From assembly GCA_030544235.1 (NCBI GenBank), contig JARUPU010000074.1:248001-312000 (forward strand): DNA of 64,000 bases, read 5' to 3'. This document shows, in pieces, positions 13,201-25,700 of this stretch. This stretch comes from Lepturacanthus savala. Lineage: Eukaryota; Chordata; Actinopteri; Scombriformes; Trichiuridae. The notes beneath the pieces are model-generated. The model saw nothing but the letters and a program-made list of their open reading frames with translations, ran no database searches and was not told the origin of the DNA. A program made the position numbers and the translations under genes. Numbering within the stretch: position 1 is the stretch's first letter; every line of letters begins with the position of its first letter.

Positions 13201-15469
13201 CTATTGTTTTCATGTGGTTTGTGTTTTAAAGTTTTTATTGCTCCATATGCATTCTCTCGGTCTGAAGAGCCCAAAAAGACAAAAAGCTATATAGGCCTAA
13301 ATCAGTACAATATTTTCATAGAAAAACTTATTTACCTTTTACTTTATGTGAAATGGTATAGTTTTGGATCAGAAATTCACCTGGAAAAGCTATTGTTTTC
13401 ATGTGGTTTGTGTTTTAAAGTTTTTATTGCTCCATATGCATTCTCTCGGTCTGAAGAGCCCAAAAAGACAAAAAGCTATATAGGCCTAAATCAGTACAAT
13501 ATTTTTATAGAAAAACTTATTTACCTTTTACTATATGTAAAATGGTATAGTTTTGGATCAGAAATTCACCTGGAAAAGCTATTGTTTTCATGTGGTTTGT
13601 GTTTTAAAGTTTTTATTGCTCCATATGCATTCTCTCGGTCTGAAGAGCCCAAAAAGACAAAAAGCTATATAGGCCTAAATCAGTACAATATTTTCATAGA
13701 AAAACTTATTTACCTTTTACTTTATGTGAAATGGTATAGTTTTGGATCAGAAATTCACCTGGAAAAGCTATTGTTTTCATGTGGTTTGTGTTTTAAAGTT
13801 TTTATTGCTCCATATGCATTCTCTCGGTCTGAAGAGCCCAAAAAGACAAAAAGCTATATAGGCCTAAATCAGTACAATATTTTTATAGAAAAACTTATTT
13901 ACCTTTTACTTTATATGAAATGGTATAGTTTTGGATCAGAAATTCACCTGGAAAAGCTATTGTTTTCATGTGGTTTGTGTTTTAAAGTTTTTATTGCTCC
14001 ATATGCATTCTCTCGGTCGGAAGAGCACAAATAGACCAAAAGCTATGTAGGCCTAATCAGTACAATATTTTTACAGAAAATCTTATTTACCTTTTACTAT
14101 ATGTAAAATGGTATAGTTTTGGATCAGAAATTCACCTGGAAAAGCTATTGTTTTCATGTGGTTTGTGTTTTAAAGTTTTTATTGCTCCATATGCATTCTC
14201 TCGGTCTGAAGAGCCCAAAAAGACAAAAAGCTATATAGGCCTAAATCAGTACAATATTTTCATAGAAAAACTTATTTACCTTTTACTTTATGTGAAATGG
14301 TATAGTTTTGGATCAGAAATTCACCTGGAAAAGCTATTGTTTTCATGTGGTTTGTGTTTTAAAGTTTTTATTGCTCCATATGCATTCTCTCGGTCTGAAG
14401 AGCCCAAAAAGACAAAAAGCTATATAGGCCTAAATCAGTACAATATTTTTATAGAAAAACTTATTTACCTTTTACTTTATATGAAATGGTATAGTTTTGG
14501 ATCAGAAATTCACCTGGAAAAGCTATTGTTTTCATGTGGTTTGTGTTTTAAAGTTTTTATTGCTCCATATGCATTCTCTCGGTCGGAAGAGCACAAATAG
14601 ACCAAAAGCTATGTAGGCCTAAATCAGTACAATATTTTTACAGAAAATCTTATTTACCTTTTACTATATATAAAATGGTATAGTTTTGGATCAGAAATTC
14701 ACCTGGAAAAGCTATTGTTTTCATGTGGATTGTGTTTTAAAGTTTTTATTGCTCCATATGCATTCTCTCGGTCTGAAGAGCCCAAAAAGACAAAAAGCTA
14801 TATAGGCCTAAATCAGTACAATATTTTCATAGAAAAACTTATTTACCTTTTACTTTATGTGAAATGGTATAGTTTTGGATCAGAAATTCACCTGGAAAAG
14901 CTATTGTTTTCATGTGGTTTGTGTTTTAAAGTTTTTATTGCTCCATATGCATTCTCTCGGTCTGAAGAGCCCAAAAAGACAAAAAGCTATATAGGCCTAA
15001 ATCAGTACAATATTTTTATAGAAAAACTTATTTACCTTTTACTTTATATGAAATGGTATAGTTTTGGATCAGAAATTCACCTGGAAAAGCTATTGTTTTC
15101 ATGTGGTTTGTGTTTTAAAGTTTTTATTGCTCCATATGCATTCTCTCGGTCTGAAGAGCCCAAAAAGACAAAAAGCTATATAGGCCTAAATCAGTACAAT
15201 ATTTTTATAGAAAAACTTATTTACCTTTTACTTTATATGAAATGGTATAGTTTTGGATCAGAAATTCACCTGGAAAAGCTATTGTTTTCATGTGGTTTGT
15301 GTTTTAAAGTTTTTATTGCTCCATATGCATTCTCTCGGTCGGAAGAGCACAAATAGACCAAAAGCTATGTAGGCCTAATCAGTACAATATTTTTACAGAA
15401 AATCTTATTTACCTTTTACTATATGTAAAATGGTATAGTTTTGGATCAGAAATTCACCTGGAAAAGCTA

Positions 15470-18400
15470 TTGTTTTCATGTGGTTTGTGTTTTAAAGTTT
15501 TTATTGCTCCATATGCATTCTCTCGGTCTGAAGAGCCCAAAAAGACAAAAAGCTATATAGGCCTAAATCAGTACAATATTTTCATAGAAAAACTTATTTA
15601 CCTTTTAGTTTATGTGAAATGGTATAGTTTTGGATCAGAAATTCACCTGGAAAAGCTATTGTTTTCATGTGGTTTGTGTTTTAAAGTTTTTATTGCTCCA
15701 TATGCATTCTCTCGGTCGGAAGAGCACAAATAGACCAAAAGCTATGTAGGCCTAAATCAGTACAATATTTTTACAGAAAATCTTATTTACCTTTTACTAT
15801 ATATAAAATGGTATAGTTTTGGATCAGAAATTCACCTGGAAAAGCTATTGTTTTCATGTGGATTGTGTTTTAAAGTTTTTATTGCTCCATATGCATTCTC
15901 TCGGTCTGAAGAGCCCAAAAAGACAAAAAGCTATATAGGCCTAAATCAGTACAATATTTTCATAGAAAAACTTATTTACCTTTTACTTTATGTGAAATGG
16001 TATAGTTTTGGATCAGAAATTCACCTGGAAAAGCTATTGTTTTCATGTGGTTTGTGTTTTAAAGTTTTTATTGCTCCATATGCATTCTCTCGGTCTGAAG
16101 AGCACAAAAAGACAAAAAGCTATATAGGCCTAAATCAGTACAATATTTTTATAGAAAAACTTATTTACCTTTTACTTTATATGAAATGGTATAGTTTTGG
16201 ATCAGAAATTCACCTGGAAAAGCTATTGTTTTCATGTGGTTTGTGTTTTAAAGTTTTTATTGCTCCATATGCATTCTCTCGGTCGGAAGAGCACAAATAG
16301 ACCAAAAGCTATGTAGGCCTAAATCAGTACAATATTTTTATAGAAAATCTTATTTACCTTTTACTATATGTAAAATGGTATAGTTTTGGATCAGAAATTC
16401 ACCTGGAAAAGCTATTGTTTTCATGTGGTTTGTGTTTTAAAGTTTTTATTGCTCCATATGCATTCTCTCGGTCTGAAGAGCCCAAAAAGACAAAAAGCTA
16501 TATAGGCCTAAATCAGTACAATATTTTCATAGAAAAACTTATTTACCTTTTACTTTATGTGAAATGGTATAGTTTTGGATCAGAAATTCACCTGGAAAAG
16601 CTATTGTTTTCATGTGGTTTGTCTTTTAAAGTTTTTATTGCTCCATATGCATTCTCTCGGTCTGAAGAGCACAAAAAGACAAAAAGCTATATAGGCCTAA
16701 ATCAGTACAATATTTTTATAGAAAAACTTATTTACCTTTTACTTTATGTGAAATGGTATAGTTTTGGATCAGAAATTCACCTGGAAAAGCTATTGTTTTC
16801 ATGTGGTTAGTGTTTTAAAGTTTTTATTGCTCCATATGCATTCTCTCGGTCTGAAGAGCCCAAAAGGACAAAAAGCTATATAGGCCTAAATCAGTACAAT
16901 ATTTTTATAGAAAAACTTATTTACCTTTTACTTTATGTGAAATGGTATAGTTTTGGATCAGAAATTCACCTGGAAAAGCTATTGTTTTCATGTGGTTTGT
17001 GTTTTAAAGTTTTTATTGCTCCATATGCATTCTCTCGGTCTGAAGAGCCCAAAAAGACAAAAAGCTATATAGGCCTAAATCAGTACAATATTTTTATAGA
17101 AAAACTTATTTACCTTTTACTTTATGTGAAATGGTATAGTTTTGGATCAGAAATTCACCTGGAAAAGCTATTGTTTTCATGTGGTTTGTGTTTTGAAGTT
17201 TTTATTGCTCCATATGCATTCTCTCGGTCGGAAGAGCACAAAAAGACAAAAAGCTATATAAGCCTAAATCAGAACAATATTTTTATAGAAAATCTTATTT
17301 ACCTTTAACTTTATGTGAAATGGTACAGTTTTGGATCAGAAATTCACCTGGAAAAGCTATTGTTTTCATGTGGTTTGTGTTTTAAAGTTTTTATTGCTCC
17401 GTATGCATTCTCTCGGTCGGAAGAGCACAAATAGACCAAAAGCTATGTAGGCCTAAATCAGTACAATATTTTTATAGAAAATCTTATTTACCTTTTACTA
17501 TATGTAAAATGGTATAGTTTTGGATCAGAAATTCACCTGGAAAAGCTATTGTTTTCATGTGGTTTGTGTTTTAAAGTTTTTATTGCTCCATATGCATTCT
17601 CTCGGTCTGAAGAGCCCAAAAAGACAAAAAGCTATATAGGCCTAAATCAGTACAATATTTTTATAGAAAAACTTATTTACCTTTTACTTTATATGAAATG
17701 GTATAGTTTTGGATCAGAAATTCACCTGGAAAAGCTATTGTTTTCATGTGGTTTGTGTTTTAAAGTTTTTATTGCTCCATATGCATTCTCTCGGTCGGAA
17801 GAGCACAAATAGACCAAAAGCTATGTAGGCCTAATCAGTACAATATTTTTACAGAAAATCTTATTTACCTTTTACTATATGTAAAATGGTATAGTTTTGG
17901 ATCAGAAATTCACCTGGAAAAGCTATTGTTTTCATGTGGTTTGTGTTTTAAAGATTTTATTGCTCCATATGCATTCTCTCGGTCTGAAGAGCCCAAAAAG
18001 ACAAAAAGCTATATAGGCCTAAATCAGTACAATATTTTCATAGAAAAACTTATTTACCTTTTACTTTATGTGAAATGGTATAGTTTTGGATCAGAAATTC
18101 ACCTGGAAAAGCTATTGTTTTCATGTGGTTTGTGTTTTAAAGTTTTTATTGCTCCATATGCATTCTCTCGGTCGGAAGAGCACAAATAGACCAAAAGCTA
18201 TGTAGGCCTAAATCAGTACAATATTTTTACAGAAAATCTTATTTACCTTTTACTATATATAAAATGGTATAGTTTTGGATCAGAAATTCACCTGGAAAAG
18301 CTATTGTTTTCATGTGGATTGTGTTTTAAAGTTTTTATTGCTCCATATGCATTCTCTCGGTCTGAAGAGCCCAAAAAGACAAAAAGCTATATAGGCCTAA

Positions 18401-20338
18401 ATCAGTACAATATTTTCATAGAAAAACTTATTTACCTTTTACTTTATGTGAAATGGTATAGTTTTGGATCAGAAATTCACCTGGAAAAGCTATTGTTTTC
18501 ATGTGGTTTGTGTTTTAAAGTTTTTATTGCTCCATATGCATTCTCTCGGTCTGAAGAGCACAAAAAGACAAAAAGCTATATAGGCCTAAATCAGTACAAT
18601 ATTTTTATAGAAAAACTTATTTACCTTTTACTTTATATGAAATGGTATAGTTTTGGATCAGAAATTCACCTGGAAAAGCTATTGTTTTCATGTGGTTTGT
18701 GTTTTAAAGTTTTTATTGCTCCATATGCATTCTCTCGGTCGGAAGAGCACAAATAGACCAAAAGCTATGTAGGCCTAAATCAGTACAATATTTTTATAGA
18801 AAATCTTATTTACCTTTTACTATATGTAAAATGGTATAGTTTTGGATCAGAAATTCACCTGGAAAAGCTATTGTTTTCATGTGGTTTGTGTTTTAAAGTT
18901 TTTATTGCTCCATATGCATTCTCTCGGTCTGAAGAGCCCAAAAAGACAAAAAGCTATATAGGCCTAAATCAGTACAATATTTTCATAGAAAAACTTATTT
19001 ACCTTTTACTTTATGTGAAATGGTATAGTTTTGGATCAGAAATTCACCTGGAAAAGCTATTGTTTTCATGTGGTTAGTGTTTTAAAGTTTTTATTGCTCC
19101 ATATGCATTCTCTCGGTCTGAAGAGCCCAAAAGGACAAAAAGCTATATAGGCCTAAATCAGTACAATATTTTTATAGAAAAACTTATTTACCTTTTACTT
19201 TATGTGAAATGGTATAGTTTTGGATCAGAAATTCACCTGGAAAAGCTATTGTTTTCATGTGGTTTGTGTTTTAAAGTTTTTATTGCTCCATATGCATTCT
19301 CTCGGTCTGAAGAGCCCAAAAAGACTAAAAGCTATATAGGCCTAAATCAGTACAATATTTTTATAGAAAAACTTATTTACCTTTTACTTTATGTGAAATG
19401 GTATAGTTTTGGATCAGAAATTCAGCTGGAAAAGCTATTGTTTTCATGTGGTTTGTGTTTTGAAGTTTTTATTGCTCCATATGCATTCTCTCGGTCGGAA
19501 GAGCACAAAAAGACAAAAAGCTATATAAGCCTAAATCAGAACAATATTTTTATAGAAAATCTTATTTACCTTTAACTTTATGTGAAATGGTACAGTTTTG
19601 GATCAGAAATTCACCTGGAAAAGCTATTGTTTTCATGTGGTTTGTGTTTTAAAGTTTTTATTGCTCCATATGCATTCTCTCGGTCGGAAGAGCACAAATA
19701 GACCAAAAGCTATGTAGGCCTAAATCAGTACAATATTTTTATAGAAAATCTTATTTACCTTTTACTATATGTAAAATGGTATAGTTTTGGATCAGAAATT
19801 CACCTGGAAAAGCTATTGTTTTCATGTGGTTTGTGTTTTAAAGTTTTTATTGCTCCATATGCATTCTCTCGGTCTGAAGAGCCCAAAAAGACAAAAAGCT
19901 ATATAGGCCTAAATCAGTACAATATTTTCATAGAAAAACTTATTTACCTTTTACTTTATGTGAAATGGTATAGTTTTGGATCAGAAATTCACCTGGAAAA
20001 GCTATTGTTTTCATGTGGTTTGTCTTTTAAAGTTTTTATTGCTCCATATGCATTCTCTCGGTCTGAAGAGCACAAAAAGTCAAAAAGCTATATAGGCCTA
20101 AATCAGTACAATATTTTTATAGAAAAACTTATTTACCTTTTACTTTATGTGAAATGGTATAGTTTTGGATCAGAAATTCACCTGGAAAAGCTATTGTTTT
20201 CATGTGGTTAGTGTTTTAAAGTTTTTATTGCTCCATATGCATTCTCTCGGTCTGAAGAGCCCAAAAGGACAAAAAGCTATATAGGCCTAAATCAGTACAA
20301 TATTTTTATAGAAAAACTTATTTACCTTTTACTTTATG
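15470..20338. repeat. 12-13 monomer tandem duplication (offset 2,456 then 2,267 bp)
   Basis: The block at about 15,470-17,925 recurs at 17,926 to about 20,337. Markers sit 2,456 bp apart on the left (TGTGGATTGTG at 15,856 and 18,312) and 2,267 bp apart on the right (GGTTAGTG followed by CCCAAAAGGAC near 16,805 and 19,072; TTTTGAAG near 17,191 and 19,458). The offset drops by one 189-bp monomer, so one copy gained or lost a unit. The GGTTAGTG and CCCAAAAGGAC pair appears a third time near 20,206. Confidence 0.85.
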
Positions 20339-22799
20339 TGAAATGGTATAGTTTTGGATCAGAAATTCACCTGGAAAAGCTATTGTTTTCATGTGGTTTG
20401 TGTTTTAAAGTTTTTATTGCTCCATATGCATTCTCTCGGTCTGAAGAGCCCAAAAAGACAAAAAGCTATATAGGCCTAAATCAGTACAATATTTTTATAG
20501 AAAAACTTATTTACCTTTTACTTTATGTGAAATGGTATAGTTTTGGATCAGAAATTCACCTGGAAAAGCTATTGTTTTCATGTGGTTTGTGTTTTGAAGT
20601 TTTTATTGCTCCATATGCATTCTCTCGGTCGGAAGAGCACAAAAAGACAAAAAGCTATATAAGCCTAAATCAGAACAATATTTTTATAGAAAATCTTATT
20701 TACCTTTAACTTTATGTGAAATGGTACAGTTTTGGATCAGAAATTCACCTGGAAAAGCTATTGTTTTCATCTGGTTTGTGTTTTAAAGTTTTTATTGCTC
20801 CATATGCATTCTCTCGGTCGGAAGAGCACAAAAAGACCAAAAGCTATGTAGGCCTAAATCAGTACAATATTTTTACAGAAAATCTTATTTACCTTTTACT
20901 ATATGTAAAATGGTATAGTTTTGGATCAGAAATTCACCTGGAAAAGCTATTGTTTTCATGTGGTTTGTGTTTTAAAGTTTTTATTGCTCCATATGCATTC
21001 TCTCGGTCTGAAGAGCACAAAAAGACAAAAAGCTATATAGTCCTAAATCAGTACAATATTTTTATAGAAAAACTTATTTACCTTTTACTTTATGTGAAAT
21101 GGTATAGTTTTGGATCAGAAATTCACCTGGAAAAGCTATTGTTTTCATCTGGTTTGTGTTTTAAAGTTTTTATTGCTCCATATGCATTCTCTCGGTCTGA
21201 AGAGCCCAAAAAGACAAAAAGCTATATAGGCCTAAATCAGTACAATATTTTTATAGAAAACTTATTTACCTTTTACTTTATGTGAAATGGTATAGTTTTG
21301 GATCAGAAATTCACCTGGAAAAGCTATTGTTTTCATGTGGTTTGTGTTTTAAAGTTTTTATTGCTCCATATGCATTCTCTCGGTCGGAAGAGCACAAATA
21401 GACCAAAAGCTATGTAGGCCTAAATCAGTACAATATTTTTATAGAAAATCTTATTTACCTTTTACTATATGTAAAATGGTATAGTTTTGGATCAGAAATT
21501 AACCTGGAAAAGCTATTGTTTTCATGTGGTTTGTGTTTTAAAGTTTTTATTGCTCCATATGCATTCTCTCGGTCTGAAGAGCCCAAAAAGACAAAAAGCT
21601 ATATAGGCCTAAATCAGTACAATATTTTTATAGAAAAACTTATTTACCTTTTACTTTATGTGAAATGGTATAGTTTTGGATCAGAAATTCACCTGGAAAA
21701 GCTATTGTTTTCATGTGGTTTTTGTTTTAAAGTTTTTATTGCTCCATATGCATTCTCTCGGTCTGAAGAGCCCAAAAAGACAAAAAGTTATATAGGCCTA
21801 AATCAGTACAATATTTTTATAGAAAAACTTATTTACCTTTTACTTTATGTGAAATGGTATAGTTTTGGATCAGAAATTCACCTGGAAAAGCTATTGTTTT
21901 CATGTGGTTTGTGTTTTAAAGTTTTTATTGCTCCATATGCATTCTCTCGGTCTGAAGAGCACAAAAAGACAAAAAGCTATATAAGCCTAAATCAGAACAA
22001 TATTTTTATAGAAAATCTTATTTACCTTTAACTTTATGTGAAATGGTACAGTTTTGGATCAGAAATTCACCTGGAAAAGCTATTGTTTTCATGTGGTTTG
22101 TGTTTTAAAGTTTTTATTGCTCCATATGCATTCTCTCGGTCGGAAGAGCACAAAAAGACCAAAAGCTATGTAGGCCTAAATCAGTACAATATTTTTACAG
22201 AAAATCTTATTTACCTTTTACTATATGTAAAATGGTATAGTTTTGGATCAGAAATTCACCTGGAAAAGCTATTGTTTTCATGTGGTTTGTGTTTTAAAGT
22301 TTTTATTGCTCCATATGCATTCTCTCGGTCTGAAGAGCCCAAAAAGACAAAAAGCTATATAGGCCTAAATCAGTACAATATTTTTATAGAAAAACTTATT
22401 TACCTTTTACTTTATGTGAAATGGTATAGTTTTGGATCAGAAATTCACCTGGAAAAGCTATTGTTTTCATGTGGTTTGTGTTTTAAAGTTTTTATTGCTC
22501 CATATGCATTCTCTCGGTCTGAAGAGCCCAAAAAGACAAAAAGCTATATAGGCCTAAATCAGTACAATATTTTTACAGAAAAACTTATTTACCTTTTACT
22601 TTATGTGAAATGGTATAGTTTTGGATCAGAAATTCACCTGGAAAAGCTATTGTTTTCATGTGGTTTTTGTTTTAAAGTTTTTATTGCTCCATATGCATTC
22701 TCTCGGTCTGAAGAGCCCCAAAAGACAAAAAGCTATATAGGCCTAAATCAGTACAATATTTTCATAGAAAAACTTATTTACCTTTTACTTTATGTGAAA

Positions 22800-25700
22800 T
22801 GGTATAGTTTTGGATCAGAAATTCACCTGGAAAAGCTATTGTTTTCATGTGGTTTGTGTTTTAAAGTTTTATTGCTCCATATGCATTCTCTCGGTCGGAA
22901 GAGCACAAAAAGACCAAAAGCTATGTAGGCCTAAATCAGTACAATATTTTTACAGAAAATCTTATTTACCTTTTACTATATGTAAAATGGTATAGTTTTG
23001 GATCAGAAATTCACCTGGAAAAGCTATTGTTTTCATGTGGTTTGTGTTTTAAAGTTTTTATTGCTCCATATGCATTCTCTCGGTCTGAAGAGCCCAAAAA
23101 GACAAAAAGCTATATAGGCCTAAATCAGTACAATATTTTCATAGAAAAACTTATTTACCTTTTACTTTATGTGAAATGGTATAGTTTTGGATCAGAAATT
23201 CACCTGGAAAAGCTATTGTTTTCATGTGGTTTGTGTTTTAAAGTTTTATTGCTCCATATGCATTCTCTCGGTCAGGAGAGCACAAAAAGACCAAAAGCTA
23301 TGTAGGCCTAAATCAGTACAATATTTTTACAGAAAATCTTATTTACCTTTTACTATATGTAAAATGGTATAGTTTTGGATCAGAAATTCACCTGGAAAAG
23401 CTATTGTTTTCATGTGGTTTGTGTTTTAAACTTTTTATTGCTCCATATGCATTCTCTCGGTCTGAAGAGCCCAAAAAGACAAAAAGCTATATAGGCCTAA
23501 ATCAGTTCAATATTTTTATAGAAAAACTTATTTACCTTTTACTTTATGTGAAATGGTATAGTTTTGGATCAGAAATTCACCTGGAAAAGCTATTGTTTTC
23601 ATGTGGTTTGTGTTTTAAAGTTTTATTGCTCCATATGCATTCTCTTGGTCGGAAGAGCACAAAAAGACCAAAAGCTATGTAGGCCTAAATCAGTACAATA
23701 TTTTTAAAGAAAATCTTATTTACCTTTTACTATATGTAAAATGGTATAGTTTTGGATCAGAAATTCACCTGGAAAAGCTATTGTTTTCATGTGGTTTGTG
23801 TTTTAAAGTTTTTATTGCTCCATATGCATTCTCTCGGTCTGAAGAGCCCAAAAAGACAAAAAGCTATATAGGCCTAAATCAGTACAATATTTTCATAGAA
23901 AAACTTATTTACCTTTTACTTTATGTGAAATGGTAGAGTTTTGGATCAGAAATTCACCTGGAAAAGCTATTGTTTTCATGTGGTTTGTGTTTTAAAGTTT
24001 TATTGCTCCATATGCATTCTCTTGGTCGGGAGAGCACAAAAAGACCAAAAGCTATGTAGGCCTAAATCAGTACAATATTTTTACAGAAAATCTTATTTAC
24101 CTTTTACTATATGTAAAATGGTATAGTTTTGGATCAGAAATTCACCTGGAAAAGCTATTGTTTTCATGTGGTTTGTGTTTTAAAGTTTTTATTGCTCCAT
24201 ATGCATTCTCTCGGTCTGAAGAGCCCAAAAAGACAAAAAGCTATATAGGCCTAAATCAGTACAATATTTTCATAGAAAAACTTATTTACCTTTTACTTTA
24301 TGTGAAATGGTATAGTTTTGGATCAGAAATTCACCTGGAAAAGCTATTGTTTTCATGTGGTTTGTGTTTTAAAGTTTTATTGCTCCATATGCATTCTCTC
24401 GGTCGGAAGAGCACAAAAAGACCAAAAGCTATGTAGGCCTAAATCAGTACAATATTTTTACAGAAAATCTTATTTACCTTTTACTATATGTAAAATGGTA
24501 TAGTTTTGGATCAGAAATTCACCTGGAAAAGCTATTGTTTTCATCTGGTTTGTGTTTTAAAGTTTTTATTGCTCCATATGCATTCTCTCGGTCTGAAGAG
24601 CCCAAAAAGACAAAAAGCTATATAGGCCTAAATCAGTACAATATTTTCATAGAAAAACTTATTTACCTTTTACTTTATGTGAAATGGTATAGTTTTGGAT
24701 CAGAAATTCACCTGGAAAAGCTATTGTTTTCATGTGGTTTGTGTTTTAAAGTTTTATTGCTCCATATGCATTCTCTCGGTCGGAAGAGCACAAAAAGACC
24801 AAAAGCTATGTAGGCCTAAATCAGTACAATATTTTTACAGAAAATCTTATTTACCTTTTACTATATGTAAAATGGTATAGTTTTGGATCAGAAATTCACC
24901 TGGAAAAGCTATTGTTTTCATGTGGTTTGTGTTTTAAAGTTTTTATTGCTCCATATGCATTCTCTCGGTCTGAAGAGCCCAAAAAGACAAAAAGCTATAT
25001 AGGCCTAAATCAGTACAATATTTTTATAGAAAATCTTATTTACCTTTAACTTTATGTGAAATGGTATAGTTTTGGATCAGAAATTCACCTGGAAAAGCTA
25101 TTGTTTTCATGTGGTTTGTGTTTTAAAGTTTTTATTGCTCCATATGCATTCTCTCGGTCGGAAGAGCACAAAAAGACCAAAAGCTATGTAGGCCTAAATC
25201 AGTACAATATTTTTACAGAAAATCTTATTTACCTTTTACTATATGTAAAATGGTATAGTTTTGGATCAGAAATTCACCTGGAAAAGCTATTGTTTTCATG
25301 TGGTTTGTGTTTTAAAGTTTTTATTGCTCCATATGCATTCTCTCGGTCTGAAGAGCCCAAAAAGACAAAAAGCTATATAGGCCTAAATCAGTACAATATT
25401 TTCATAGAAAAACTTATTTACCTTTTACTTTATGTGAAATGGTATAGTTTTGGATCAGAAATTCACCTGGAAAAGCTATTGTTTTCATGTGGTTTGTGTT
25501 TTAAAGTTTTATTGCTCCATATGCATTCTCTCGGTCGGAAGAGCACAAAAAGACCAAAAGCTATGTAGGCCTAAATCAGTACAATATTTTTACAGAAAAT
25601 CTTATTTACCTTTTACTATATGTAAAATGGTATAGTTTTGGATCAGAAATTCACCTGGAAAAGCTATTGTTTTCATCTGGTTTGTGTTTTAAAGTTTTTA

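Larger units (their letters stand above)
1..22800. repeat. Satellite domain 1: 189-bp monomers in irregular multimonomer blocks
   Basis: Units are 189 bp, with occasional 1-bp indels. A recurring variant lacks one A in the CCTAAATCAG segment (for example 3,660, 6,873, 10,476, 11,987, 13,120, 14,053, 15,377 and 17,833), and one unit has an extra T near 5,371-5,380. Diagnostic variants include GCCCAA/GCACAA, CGGTCT/CGGTCG/CGATCT, CTTTATGTG/CTATATGTA and CAGTAC/CAGAAC. They are shuffled in blocks of 2 to 17 monomers, not in one fixed order. The 188-bp partner unit with a T4 run (GTTTTATTGC) is absent here; it first appears near 22,863. Confidence 0.95.
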
